From JAMXLO01 sp963819855 (GTDB lineage Bacteria; Pseudomonadota; Alphaproteobacteria; Acetobacterales; Acetobacteraceae): a stretch of DNA of 64,000 nucleotides. Below the pieces are notes generated by a model. That model made no database searches. It saw only the letters and a list, made by a program, of their open reading frames with translations, and was not told the DNA's origin. Made by a program: the position numbers and the translations under genes. The DNA lies in assembly GCA_963819855.1 (NCBI GenBank), contig CAWFYC010000027.1:1-64000 (forward strand), read 5' to 3'. Shown here in pieces: positions 27,355 to 36,058 of this stretch (positions within the stretch are counted from its first letter, which is position 1; the number at the start of each line of letters is the position of its first letter).

Positions 27355-28479
27355 TCAATCGACCCCGTAAACCGCCTTGGCGTTCTCGAGGAAGATCCCG
27401 CGCTTCTGCGTCTCGCTCATCCGGATCGGCAGCGCGTGCGCCGGGTCATCGAAATCCCAGTGCGGATAGTCGGTGGCGAACAGCACGCGGTCCCAGCCCA
27501 TCCACTCGATAGCGTCGGCCAGATGCTCGCGCGGCTCCGGCTCCTCCACCGGCTGGGTGGTGAACCAGACATTGCTCCGCATGTACTCCGACGGCAGTCG
27601 TTTCAGGTGCGGCACCTCTTGCCGCAGCTTGGCGAACTGCCGGTCCATCCGCCAGGCATGCGCCGGCGCCCAGGCGAAGCCGGCTTCGACCAGCACCACC
27701 TTCAGCGCGGGAAAGCGCTCGAACACGCCTTCGAAGATCAGGCTGGTCAGGACCGCCTGCTGGCACTGCGCGTGGCCGACCATCTCCTCGATGTAGTAGG
27801 ACGGCCAGCCGCCGGAGGTCATCGCGCTGCCGCCATAGCCGAACGCATGGATGCCGACCGCCAGATTGGCCTCCACCGCCGCCTGATAGATCGGCCAGTA
27901 GCGCCGCTGGCCGAGCGGTTCGGCGGTGCGCGTCAGCAGCAGCACCTGGGCGAAGTTGCGATCGCCGGCGCGGGCCGCGATCATCTTCGCCGAAGCAGGG
28001 CCGTCCTCGAATGGCACCACGACAGACGCCTTCAGGCGCGAATCGCGAGACGTCCACTCGGCCACCTGCCATTCGTTGGTGGCATGGGTCAGCGCCGCGG
28101 ACAGGTCCAGGTCCTGCGCCCCCTGCCCGCTGGTCAGCGGATTGAGGATGCCGAATGCCACGTTGTTGGGATCGAGATGTTGTGCCGCCATGAAGGCGAG
28201 GTCGCTGCCGGGACTGTTGCCGTTCGGCCAGGCGTCGCGGCGACAGGCCTGCGGCTGGCCCTTGGGATAGGCCGATCCCCTCTCCCAGGGCTGGCGATAG
28301 CGGACGCCGATGGTCTCGACATGGTCGCGCCAGCGCTGCGACAGATAGGGGTACAGCGCCTTGCTCACCCCGCCGATGCCGACGCCGGGCGGACGCGGAT
28401 GCACGTCGCAGTCGGCGATGGCGAGCTTCGACTGGGCCGGGGCCTGGATGCCGGAGCGGTTCAGCACGTCAACATTCAT
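27355..28479 (-). CDS. Amidohydrolase (ACMSD-like), second of a pair
   Basis: This 374-residue amidohydrolase_2 protein has N-terminal metal-site region IADCDVHPRP, a central His in LAVGIHAFGYGGS, and C-terminal FATDYPHWDFDDP, where Asp and His complete the metal site. Members decarboxylate or hydrolyse aromatic and amide compounds. It is similar in plan to the gene just upstream (28476-29537), with the same blocks in the same order, so the two are paralogues from an old duplication. Start and upstream stop overlap by four bases (ATGA). Confidence 0.9.
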   Translation of the reverse strand: MNVDVLNRSGIQAPAQSKLAIADCDVHPRPPGVGIGGVSKALYPYLSQRWRDHVETIGVRYRQPWERGSAYPKGQPQACRRDAWPNGNSPGSDLAFMAAQHLDPNNVAFGILNPLTSGQGAQDLDLSAALTHATNEWQVAEWTSRDSRLKASVVVPFEDGPASAKMIAARAGDRNFAQVLLLTRTAEPLGQRRYWPIYQAAVEANLAVGIHAFGYGGSAMTSGGWPSYYIEEMVGHAQCQQAVLTSLIFEGVFERFPALKVVLVEAGFAWAPAHAWRMDRQFAKLRQEVPHLKRLPSEYMRSNVWFTTQPVEEPEPREHLADAIEWMGWDRVLFATDYPHWDFDDPAHALPIRMSETQKRGIFLENAKAVYGVD

Positions 28480-29537
28480 GTCACGGTCTCCCTGAGCCGA
28501 GCATACGTCCGCAGTGGGTTGTCGACCATGATCTTTCGCGCGAGCGCCGGGTCGAGGCCAGCGGGGATGGCCTGCGTCCCCTCGAACTGCCAGTGCGGGT
28601 AGTCGGTCGAGAACAGCAGCAGCTCATCCGAGCCCATATGCTCCATGAACCGGGTGATCGTCCGATCGTCGGGGGGGCCGTCGAACGGCTGCAAGGTCAG
28701 GCGCACGCGGTCGCGCACGATGGTCGCCGGCGGATCGGCGACCCAGGGAACCTCGCTGCGCAGCCCCTTCCAGAACTTGGTCAGCCGCCAGAGATAGCCG
28801 GGCAGCCAGGTCACTCCCGACTCCATCAGCACGAAGGTCAGGTCGGGAAATTTGGCGAACGCGCCCTCGGTGATCAGGCTGGTGAGCTGAGTCTGAAATG
28901 CGCCGGCCTGGTTGATGTAGTCCTCGCTCAGATAGCTCGACCAGCCGACCGGCGTGCTGGGATGACGGTAGCTGCTGCCGGCATGGATGCCGATCGGCAG
29001 CCCATGCCGTTCGGCGGCAGCATAGATCGGCCAGTTCTGGCGCCGCCCCAGCGGCAGTTCGGCGGATACCAGCAACATCACCTGGACGAACCGGCGATCT
29101 GGGGCGCAGCGCTCGATCTCCACGACCGCCAGTTCGGCGTTCTGCTGCGGCACCACGATGGAGGCGCGCAGCCGCGGATCGCGGTCCAGCCATTCGCATG
29201 CGATCCAGTCGTTCACCGCGCGCGCCATCGCGGCTCCCAGGTCCTCGCTGAACGTCGCCTGCACACCATAGAGGCAATTCAGGATTGCCATCCCGGTAGC
29301 GAACGGATCCAGCGCCTCGGCGCCCAGACGTTCCGCCGTGGTCGCCGGCTTGCCCTTCGCGTCCCGCCAGTCGGCCCGCGCGGTCAGCGGGCTGTTGGAC
29401 GGGTAGGAAATGGTGTTCAGCTCGTCGATGCCGCGCCGCACCACGATCTCACGCCACATCTCATCGAGGTACGGCATCAGCGCCGACAGCGCCGGCACCG
29501 TCGGATGCAGATCGCAGTCGACCGGCTGGGCCGGCAT
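28476..29537 (-). CDS. Amidohydrolase (ACMSD-like), first of a pair
   Basis: This 353-residue protein starts PAQPVDCDLHPTVPAL and has the central motif LPIGIHAGSSYRHPS and the C-terminal motif FSTDYPHWQFEGT. The DxH, H and TDYPH elements form the usual metal site of the amidohydrolase_2 family. The Rieske gene stops at 29540, two bases before this start, and the second amidohydrolase follows with overlap. This gives a three-gene operon for breakdown of an aromatic or cyclic compound (inference from family). Confidence 0.9.
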   Translation of the reverse strand: MPAQPVDCDLHPTVPALSALMPYLDEMWREIVVRRGIDELNTISYPSNSPLTARADWRDAKGKPATTAERLGAEALDPFATGMAILNCLYGVQATFSEDLGAAMARAVNDWIACEWLDRDPRLRASIVVPQQNAELAVVEIERCAPDRRFVQVMLLVSAELPLGRRQNWPIYAAAERHGLPIGIHAGSSYRHPSTPVGWSSYLSEDYINQAGAFQTQLTSLITEGAFAKFPDLTFVLMESGVTWLPGYLWRLTKFWKGLRSEVPWVADPPATIVRDRVRLTLQPFDGPPDDRTITRFMEHMGSDELLLFSTDYPHWQFEGTQAIPAGLDPALARKIMVDNPLRTYARLRETVT

Positions 29538-29539
29538 GG

Positions 29540-29863
29540 TCAGCCGGGCACCTTCACCAGCAGATCGTCGCCCTCGGCCTTCACCTCGAACACCTGAAGG
29601 TTTGTCTCGGCGGGCGCGCACAGCGCCTTGCCGGTCCGCACGTCGAAGCGCGCGGCGTGCAGCGGGCATTCGATGCTGCCATTCTCCAGCCAGCCATCGG
29701 ACAGCATGGCGTATTCGTGTGTGCAGATATTGTCGGTGGCGTGGAATGTGCCGCCCGGCAGGTGATACACCGCGATCTCCCGCCCGCCGACGCGCACCGC
29801 ATGCACCTGGCCCTCGGCCACGTCCGCCACGCCCGCCACCCGCACCCAACCCGCATCCGCCAT
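29540..29863 (-). CDS. Rieske [2Fe-2S] ferredoxin
   Basis: This 107-residue soluble Rieske protein has both cluster motifs, C-T-H in DNICTHEYAMLSDG and C-P-L-H in IECPLHAARFDVRTG. The length and absence of other domains match ferredoxins of dioxygenases and small nitrite-reductase-like proteins. ATG 29863 was chosen because MADAGWVRVAGVADVAEGQV matches the usual start; it follows AATCAGGAGAGCGAA. It heads the operon with two amidohydrolases. No oxygenase subunit is adjacent; the BphA4-type reductase at 32651 is a possible electron partner. Confidence 0.93.
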   Translation of the reverse strand: MADAGWVRVAGVADVAEGQVHAVRVGGREIAVYHLPGGTFHATDNICTHEYAMLSDGWLENGSIECPLHAARFDVRTGKALCAPAETNLQVFEVKAEGDDLLVKVPG

Positions 29864-29962
29864 TTCGCTCTCCTGATTTAAGTCTGAGCACAGCATGCCA
29901 GCCGGTGCCGAGACGGCCAAGACGCCGGTTGCCTGTTACCTGGGCAGATACCCTTTCCGCCG

Positions 29963-30286
29963 TTGCTCACCAGCGCGTTCAACCGCCCGAGCTTACCGCC
30001 ACCAAACTGTGTGACGGCCGAGGGCAACGCGCTGAAGACCTTGCTGGCCATGAGCTACGTGCTACAGGGCCACTCCGGCGACGCGGTGGACGCGACGGTG
30101 ATCGAGACCAGGGGCGTCGCGCACCGGATCGAGTTCCGCGCCGATCACATCAACAACGAGCCGAAGATAATCCACACGGCCAGCCGCTCACCGATCCGCA
30201 CCGGCACCAGGATCACGCTGCATTGGCCGACGCCATATCTGTTGGAAATGAATGAGGGCCGGTTCAAGCAACTGGCTGCGGCGTGA
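29963..30286 (+). pseudogene. Truncated ATP-binding (GHKL, topoisomerase-like) protein fragment
   Basis: The frame of 107 residues contains EGNALKTLLAMSYVLQGHSG, DAVDATVIETRGVAHRIEFR, and IRTGTRITLHWPTPYLL. I recognise this as the middle of a larger GHKL-type ATPase found with mobile elements in alphaproteobacteria, where the N-terminal ATP site and a long C-terminal part flank this block. Both are missing, so this is an internal fragment. It and the integrase relic at 31566-32074 flank the PEP-CTERM gene and may be scars of one element. Confidence 0.5.
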
Positions 30287-30316
30287 CGACGCCCCGGCTC
30301 CCCGTCGGCGCCTCCC

Positions 30317-31090
30317 CTACGAAGACCGACGGCGAAGCCGGGTCACGCCCAGACCGGCCAGACCCATACCGAGCAGCGCGATCGACGCCGGCTCCGGAAC
30401 TGCCGCTGCCGGGTTGATGGTCATCGTCCAGTTGTCGTAGTCGGCGAAGATCACCTCCTGCGCGCCGGCGCCAAAAATCTGCGTCAGGCCGAACGCGAAC
30501 ACCCCGCCAGTAGCCGTCAGGTTCGGCGTGGCGGTGCCGAACGAGTTGGCGGTCGGATCGTAGGCAAGGAAGTCCACCGCCGTCAGTGTCTGACCGATCG
30601 TGTTGTAGCCGGTCTGGCACGCGCTGATCGGGCAGTTGAGGCCCGGCCCGGCGATCGAGGCCACGTAGTCCACACCGCCTTGGACGATGGTCGGATGGAA
30701 GGTGTTCCCTCCGCCAGTGAGCGCGATGTTGACGCCCAGGTTCTTGTCGATCGAGGCAGCGATCGCGGTAACCGCACCCTGGGTCGACGGGTTGTAGGTG
30801 AAGGGGTTGAACACCAGAGTTGTCACCGAGGTGTCGATCGCGCCAGGAGGCGATGGCGTGTTGGGGAAGGTAGCGGTGAATTGCACCGCCGTCCCCGGAT
30901 TGCCGCACGTGGCGCACTGCACCGTCGCGGTGGACGCCCCATCAGTCTGTAGCCCCGGCTCAATGCTGTAGCCGACACCGAGATTGAAGGTGCTGTCCTG
31001 GAACACGACGGGCGCGCCAAAGGCCGGTGCGGCCACCAACGCAACGGTCGCGATCGCTGCTGTTGCGGATAGGAGCTTGATGCGGTTCAT
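30317..31090 (-). CDS. PEP-CTERM sorting domain protein
   Basis: This 257-residue exported protein has a signal peptide (LLSATAAIATVALVAAPAFG), a beta-rich Gly/Thr/Asn-rich body, and a C-terminal sorting signal VPEPASIALLGMGLAGLGVT followed by RLRRR. The VPEP motif, hydrophobic helix and Arg cluster are the PEP-CTERM tripartite signal handled by exosortase, so the product is probably surface-bound. Four Cys in the body may form disulphides. ATG 31090 follows AGAAAGGTTCC. No exosortase gene is in the window. Confidence 0.9.
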   Translation of the reverse strand: MNRIKLLSATAAIATVALVAAPAFGAPVVFQDSTFNLGVGYSIEPGLQTDGASTATVQCATCGNPGTAVQFTATFPNTPSPPGAIDTSVTTLVFNPFTYNPSTQGAVTAIAASIDKNLGVNIALTGGGNTFHPTIVQGGVDYVASIAGPGLNCPISACQTGYNTIGQTLTAVDFLAYDPTANSFGTATPNLTATGGVFAFGLTQIFGAGAQEVIFADYDNWTMTINPAAAVPEPASIALLGMGLAGLGVTRLRRRSS

Positions 31091-31565
31091 TTGGTAGGAA
31101 CCTTTCTGCTTGTTACGTGGACGTTTCCGAAGCCGTCTGACGCCTTGCGGAAGCGTTCCCTTGCGCTTAAGCAAAAAACGGGCCAGCAAACGGCCAGATT
31201 TGAAGCCATTGATTGGATTGCGTTTCTGCGCCGGTTGAAAAAGTTGGTCGGCCTACACCGTAAAATTCACCGACACGAAACGGCGCCACTGCGGGCACAC
31301 GCCCCCATGACCGCGCGAGTGGCGGCCCGGCCGATGCGCAAGATCGTCGTGCTCGACGCTGAGGCGCGAGACGACGCACCGGTTAGCGCGCGTGAGGTCC
31401 GCCGCATCCGGCCGCCAGTGGCGCCGGGTAGCCGAGGCTGCATACGCGGCGATCCCGCTCACGTGGTCAGCCGGACGATCCGCCGCCACCGGGAAGCCGC
31501 CGGCATGGCCGTGGAGGCCTGGACGCCAGCGCCGCCTGGCCCGGCGCGGACCCGATTCAGCGCGA
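31091..31565. other. Intergenic, no supported gene
   Basis: This contains the upstream region of the PEP-CTERM gene (31091-31200) and then sequence without a convincing frame. It probably includes decayed DNA next to the integrase relic. Confidence 0.3.
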
Positions 31566-32074
31566 TCAGTCAGCGCCGTTGGACTTGCTGCTCCAGATCG
31601 GCGACAGCACGCTCAGGCAGTCTTCGGTGCTGATCGACGCCACCGGCCGATCGCCCAGGGTCTTGAGCACGTATCCCTCGAAGCTGCTCTGCCGTTGCCG
31701 GGCATACCTCTCTGACCCCCAGCCGGCGCGGTGGGTTTCGACGTAGGCCGTCACCGCCGCACGAAAGGGCACCACGCTGACCCGCGTCCGCCGCTCGGCC
31801 AGCGTGTCCACCCCGTCGTAGACCTGCCGCGGCAACTGGCAGCCCGCTCGCGCGCGGTGGCCACGTCGATCGTGTGGGCCGGGCCGAGCCCCATGTCGCG
31901 GGTCCGACCCGCCATGGTGTAGCGGGATATCCAGCTTCGATTGCCGGACGTCCCGGCGTGCAGCCATAGTCCGCCGCCGTCGCCCGGCATGGTGTTTGGC
32001 TTGGCATGGCGGACCTTCGAATATGAGAGCTTGTGCAATGCCAATTGGGTGTTCCTGTCCACGCGCCGTCCCAT
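31566..32074 (-). pseudogene. Tyrosine-type integrase, frameshifted and C-terminally truncated
   Basis: From ATG 32074 the frame reads LALHKLSYSKVRHAKPNTMP then GDGGGLWLHAGTSGNRSWIS and DMGLGPAHTIDVATARERA, the arm-binding (DUF4102) domain of P4-type integrases. Near 31835 the sense changes frame: YDGVDTLAERRTRVSVVPFR, TAYVETHRAGWGSERYARQR, QSSFEGYVLKTLGDRPVASI, the core-binding domain. It stops at 31566 (SPIWSSKSN), so the catalytic domain with R-H-R-Y is absent. It is a dead integrase and marks an old insertion. Confidence 0.8.
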
Positions 32075-32240
32075 GTTTTCGATCCGGCGTTGCGGGAATG
32101 GCGCTGAATTGTCCTGGATAGATATTGGCCAAAAGCCCAGTGTTTTCAGTCGGATATCGCAGCTGCGTGAATTGTCCCGGACCATGGTGGACCCGGCACT
32201 CGCCGCTACCTAGACTGCGCCGCTTTTTGGGGGAATTGCC

Positions 32241-32654
32241 ATGGCGGTAATTGGATTCTGGCGGATCGGTCTGGCTGCGGCGGCCACGCTCGCTGTAATC
32301 CCGGCGGCGTCGGCACAGCATGTGATTTTGGATGCGCCCGGCCTGCTCCTCCAAAAGAAGGCACCGGCCCCGCCGCTGCGCGCACAACCCACGGTGTGGC
32401 CGCGACTCGACCCCGGTGCCGTCCTTTGCCGCACCGAGGACGACCTCGATCGTCATGCCGCCAACATGACGGCCCGCGTGAACGGCGGCGATAGCCAGGC
32501 AACCGATTGCCGGATTATCGCATTGCCGACGGGAATTCAGATCCTCAGCCGACCAGGGCTGGGCCGCACTCAGGTGAAACTGAGCACGCCAGGCGATGAC
32601 TCGACCGGGTGGACCGACGCCTGGCTGCCCGATAAGGCGCCGCCCGGACGATGA
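32241..32654 (+). CDS. Secreted protein of unknown function
   Basis: This 137-residue protein has a signal peptide (IGLAAAATLAVIPAASAQH) and a mature part with LCRTEDDLDRHAANMTARVN, TDCRIIALPTGIQILSRPG and TGWTDAWLPDK. Two Cys may form a disulphide. The last part looks like an SH3-like strand set, with W at the end. I do not recognise the family with certainty. Its stop overlaps the ATG of the FAD reductase gene (ATGA, 32651-32654), so the two are translated together, although a link in function is not obvious. Confidence 0.7.
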   Translation: MAVIGFWRIGLAAAATLAVIPAASAQHVILDAPGLLLQKKAPAPPLRAQPTVWPRLDPGAVLCRTEDDLDRHAANMTARVNGGDSQATDCRIIALPTGIQILSRPGLGRTQVKLSTPGDDSTGWTDAWLPDKAPPGR

Positions 32655-33865
32655 CGCATATCATCGTCGGCGCGGGGCAGGCCGGCGGCTGGGCCGCCAT
32701 CGCCATGCGCCAAGCCGGGTACGGCGGCCGCATCCTGCTGGTCGGCGACGAAACGTGGCGCCCGTACGAGCGTCCGCCCTTGTCCAAGGCGGTGCTGACC
32801 GACGAACCGGAGCCGCCGGTCGCGTTCTTCCACGCCGCAGAACGCTATGCCGAGCAGGGTATCGAGCTGTTGCTGGGCCACACGGTGGCCGAACTGGACC
32901 CGACCGCCCATTGTATTCGACTGTCGGATGGACAGCGTCTGGACTACGACCGGGTGCTGCTCACGGTCGGCGGCCGGGCGCGGCATCTGCCGGTTCCTGG
33001 CGGCGAGAAGGCGTACTACCTGCGCACCATCGAGGACGCGCGACGGATTCGCGCCCGGCTCGCCACGGCGCGAAGCGTCGTGTGCATCGGAGCCGGTGTG
33101 ATTGGACTGGAAATCGCCTCGTCGGCCCACCAGCGTGGCGCCCAGGTGACGGTGCTGGAAGCGTTGCCGCGCGCAATGGGCCGCAGCGTCTCACCCGAGG
33201 GCGCTGGGTTCGTCGAGACGCTGCACCGAGATGCCGGCGTGGCGCTGCATTTCGGCGTCATCGTCGATGCGATCAATGATGCGGCCGGCGGCGCGGTGCG
33301 GGTGCACTGCCGCGACGGCGAAGAGTTCACCGGCGACATGGTGGTCGCCGGGGTCGGTATGCAGCGCAATCTTGCCTTGGCCGAGCACGCCGGGCTCGCG
33401 CTGGAGGGCGGCATCGTGGTTGACGAGTTCGGTCGCACCAGCGCACCCGAGGTATACGCCGCGGGCGATATCACCGCCTTTCACCATCCGCTGTTCGGGC
33501 GTCGGCTGCGGCTGGAATCCTGGCGACACGCGCAGAACCACGGCATCGCTGTCGGCAAGGCGATGTGCGGCGATACTCAGGCATATGACGATATCCCGTG
33601 GTTCTGGACCGATCAGCATGGCGTCAATCTCCAGGTCGCGGGGTTGCCGGCCGATGCGGCGCGGACGGTCGTGCGCGCGAATGCGCCACCGGGCGTATTC
33701 ACCGCGGTTCATCTGGCCGGGGACAACAGCGTGATCGGCGTCACCGCCGCCAATAATCCGCGCGAGATCCGTGCCGGCCAGGCCTTGATCAAGGCGAGAC
33801 ATCCCGTCGATCCGGAGCTCCTCGCCGATCCCGATGTGCCGTTGCAGCGCCTGATCGCGCGGTGA
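32651..33865 (+). CDS. FAD-dependent ferredoxin reductase (BphA4/rhodocoxin-reductase type)
   Basis: This 404-residue oxidoreductase has FAD motif IIVGAGQAGGWAAIAMRQ, NADH motif VVCIGAGVIGLEIASSA, VYAAGDITAFHHPLFGRRLR as the second FAD contact, and PWFWTDQHGVNLQVAGLP, which marks the BphA4/putidaredoxin-reductase group. It should pass electrons from NADH to a small ferredoxin. The stand-alone Rieske at 29540 is the only such partner in the window. A perfect hairpin at 33924-33949 lies downstream. Confidence 0.92.
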   Translation: MTHIIVGAGQAGGWAAIAMRQAGYGGRILLVGDETWRPYERPPLSKAVLTDEPEPPVAFFHAAERYAEQGIELLLGHTVAELDPTAHCIRLSDGQRLDYDRVLLTVGGRARHLPVPGGEKAYYLRTIEDARRIRARLATARSVVCIGAGVIGLEIASSAHQRGAQVTVLEALPRAMGRSVSPEGAGFVETLHRDAGVALHFGVIVDAINDAAGGAVRVHCRDGEEFTGDMVVAGVGMQRNLALAEHAGLALEGGIVVDEFGRTSAPEVYAAGDITAFHHPLFGRRLRLESWRHAQNHGIAVGKAMCGDTQAYDDIPWFWTDQHGVNLQVAGLPADAARTVVRANAPPGVFTAVHLAGDNSVIGVTAANNPREIRAGQALIKARHPVDPELLADPDVPLQRLIAR

Positions 33866-33923
33866 GAAACCCTTCGGCGGCCGACCCTGCCCCGACGCGA
33901 AACGGGACGGTGTCCAGCACCGC

Positions 33924-33949
33924 GTGAGGTGTCTCCCAAGACACCTCAC
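33924..33949 (+). terminator. Perfect 11-bp hairpin after the reductase gene
   Basis: GTGAGGTGTCT pairs with AGACACCTCAC across the loop CCCA, 58 bp after the reductase stop. No T run follows, so it could stop transcription weakly or protect the mRNA 3' end. Confidence 0.55.
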
Positions 33950-34437
33950 CCGCGTCGCTTACGCGGTGGTGGCGACCCTCGGAACCCAGCCAGTCGTTGC
34001 AACTGACAACCGCAGTGCGACGCCTGCCGCAAATCTGATGTAGAATAGCCGCCTATGATTTCTTGACAATAATATTTGCGGAGTGCATCAGTTTGTATCG
34101 GTAGTCAACAATTCAGTCCAAAATACGCGGAGTTGCTTCGAATAAACGGATAATTTGTTGTGATATGGCATCAATTTGTGGCGACGTGACCGCGGCAGCA
34201 ACCGCCCGCCGGCAGCATTAAGAAAGGAAGTATAAAACGCAGTCACCCAGCCCGCGCGGGGCACCACGATGGATGAAAATGCTGGTGCGACGGGCCTGGG
34301 TTGATCGGTTGATCAAGCTCGTGAGGCGATCGATTGAGGATGATTTACCTGCGGTGGCTGTCATATCAGACTGAGGGACTGGAGATGGCTTGCGGCGGTT
34401 TGCCAAGTGGCGGATCGGAGGTGCCACGTCCGGCGGA
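33950..34437. other. AT-richer intergenic stretch, no supported gene
   Basis: Bases 34020-34200 are clearly less GC-rich than the surroundings. A TTGACA hexamer lies at 34063-34068 without a good -10 partner. No protein-like frame or tRNA-like fold was seen. Foreign or decayed DNA is likely. Confidence 0.3.
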
Positions 34438-34680
34438 CTAGATTCCACCACGAAGCAGCAGGAAGGATGATTCGGGCGCGTCGGCGGCCGTAATCCAGTT
34501 CCGCGCAAAGCGCCAACGTCCTTCTGCTCTGATCTTCGTGAAACCTTCCTGCTTCTTCGTGAAAAGAATCACGAGATCACCCGCACGCACAATTGCCAGT
34601 GGCCAACCCGCGCGCGGGATATTTTCGTAGCAGATGTAAGGAGATGCCGCGAACGCACGCAGATGGCGAGAGGAGCTTAA
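34438..34680 (-). pseudogene. SH3-like secreted protein remnant
   Basis: The minus frame ending at 34438 carries LRAFAASPYICYENIPRAGW, PLAIVRAGDLVILFTKKQEG, FTKIRAEGRWRFARNWITA and ESSFLLLRGGI. This resembles a small SH3-type domain (V.AGD.V.LF...GF.K....GRWRFARNW). Upstream the frame runs into the palindromic repeat at 34774-34852, and no signal peptide or start with ribosome site is present. The 5' end is probably lost. The family call is tentative. Confidence 0.3.
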
Positions 34681-34773
34681 CTGGAACCTGCCGTCGCTAC
34701 CGTCATTGCGAGTTCCGCACCATCCTATCGGCCGACCCTGACGGGACGAAACAGCCCGACGACGGTCCCAAGC

Positions 34774-34852
34774 GTCATCCGCGCGCAAGCGGGAACCCAG
34801 GGCGAGGTTAGTTAGCGCGATAGCCCTGGATCCCCGCTGTCGCGGGATTGAC
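34774..34852. repeat. Imperfect inverted repeat (GTCATCC...GGATTGAC type)
   Basis: The left arm begins GTCATCCGCGCGCAAGCGGG and ends CCCAGGG. The right arm begins CCCTGGATCCCCGCTGTCGC and ends GGGATTGAC, complementary with few mismatches. The form GTCATCCC..GCGGG..CCAGGG is a widespread intergenic palindromic repeat type in proteobacteria. It lies at the 3' side of the Ldh-family gene (stop 34867). Confidence 0.65.
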
Positions 34853-34866
34853 AACGGGAGACGGTG

Positions 34867-35931
34867 CTAGTCCAGCAGCCAGGGAGCGGCGGCGGCCTGC
34901 GCGATCTGCCGCACCTGGTTGAGCAGGCCAGCACCTACAGGAATCCCGTCCGCCATCCGCTTGGCCGCGTTGTTCCATTGCGGATCGCCTGCGACCATCA
35001 CCGGCTGCGTGGGATCGACCGGCGTGGTCGCGCGCAGATCGTCGCAGAACCGAGCGACGTCACCCTGAAACTCGGCCTGGTCACGGAACAGCCCCGGATC
35101 GATCGCCATGAAGAAGTGGCCGATGTCCATCCCCGTCGGCTTCTTGGTATGCTGCGGATCGGTGATCAGCGTCGCGCCCGAAAGACATGAGGCCAGGATG
35201 TTCACCATCGCCGCCAGTCCGTAGCCCTTGTAGCTGGAGTTCTCCGGCGAGCCGCCGAGCGACGTCAGGAATCCGCCTTTCTCACGCGCCTCCAGCGGAT
35301 CGGTGCTGGGCCGGCCGTCCTGATTCAGCACCCAGCCCGGCGGACACTCCAGGCCCTCGTTCGCTTTGTTACGGATCCGTCCCGCCGCCACCGTCGTCGT
35401 CGCCATGTCCAGCAGGAACGGCCGCTCGTCGCCGGACGGCGCGGCGAACGACCACGGATCGGTGCCGAGTTTCGCCTGCTTGCCGAAGGTCGGCGCCACC
35501 TGGATGCCGGACGCCGAGGTGCACGCCATGCCGATCAGCCCCTGTTTCGCCGCCATCAACGTGTAGTACCCGGTGGCGCCGAAATGCGCCGAGTTGCGTA
35601 CCGTCGCGATCGCCATGCCGGAGGCCTTCGCCTTGTCGATCGCCACCTGCATGGCGAAGTGCGCCGGGACGTGGCCGAGTCCGCCCCCGCCATCGACCAG
35701 CACCGCGACCGGCGTCTGCTTCACGATCGTCGGGCGCGCATCCATCTTCGCCCGCCCATTGCGGCGCATCCGGTCGTAGCCAGGCAGCATCGACATGCCG
35801 TGACTGTCCACCCCGTGCAGATCGGCCCAGGAGAGGATGTCGGCGGTCGGTTCGGCGTTCTCTTCCGGCATACCCCAGGCAAGCAGAATGGCTTTGATCT
35901 GCGCGCGATGCGCTGCGTACGGTGCCGGCAT
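34867..35931 (-). CDS. Ldh family (malate/L-sulfolactate type) dehydrogenase
   Basis: This 354-residue NAD(P)-dependent dehydrogenase of the YlbC/MdH-like family has DLHGVDSHGMSMLPGYDRM (catalytic His region), VRNSAHFGATGYYTLMAAKQ, and TDPWSFAAPSGDERPFLLDM. This fold is unrelated to classical LDH. Members oxidise malate, lactate, ureidoglycolate or sulfolactate; the substrate cannot be told. ATG 35931 follows GGGAGACGTCC. It stands alone and diverges from the nitroreductase gene. Confidence 0.92.
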   Translation of the reverse strand: MPAPYAAHRAQIKAILLAWGMPEENAEPTADILSWADLHGVDSHGMSMLPGYDRMRRNGRAKMDARPTIVKQTPVAVLVDGGGGLGHVPAHFAMQVAIDKAKASGMAIATVRNSAHFGATGYYTLMAAKQGLIGMACTSASGIQVAPTFGKQAKLGTDPWSFAAPSGDERPFLLDMATTTVAAGRIRNKANEGLECPPGWVLNQDGRPSTDPLEAREKGGFLTSLGGSPENSSYKGYGLAAMVNILASCLSGATLITDPQHTKKPTGMDIGHFFMAIDPGLFRDQAEFQGDVARFCDDLRATTPVDPTQPVMVAGDPQWNNAAKRMADGIPVGAGLLNQVRQIAQAAAAPWLLD

Positions 35932-36058
35932 GGACGTCTCCCAGAGAATGGCGCGCAGCCTTGCGCCTTAACGCCGTTCCGGCAAGTGTGAGGCACTCGT
36001 TCAGCCCTTCTCTCACGCGGTGCGGGAGAGGGGGCATTGTGACAGGCGGAGGTGCGCA

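Noticed and set aside
26737..28602. Plus-strand ORF of 621 residues opposite the aminotransferase and amidohydrolase genes
   Set aside because: It spans two well-supported minus-strand genes and a gap, and its protein is Arg/His-rich with no motif.
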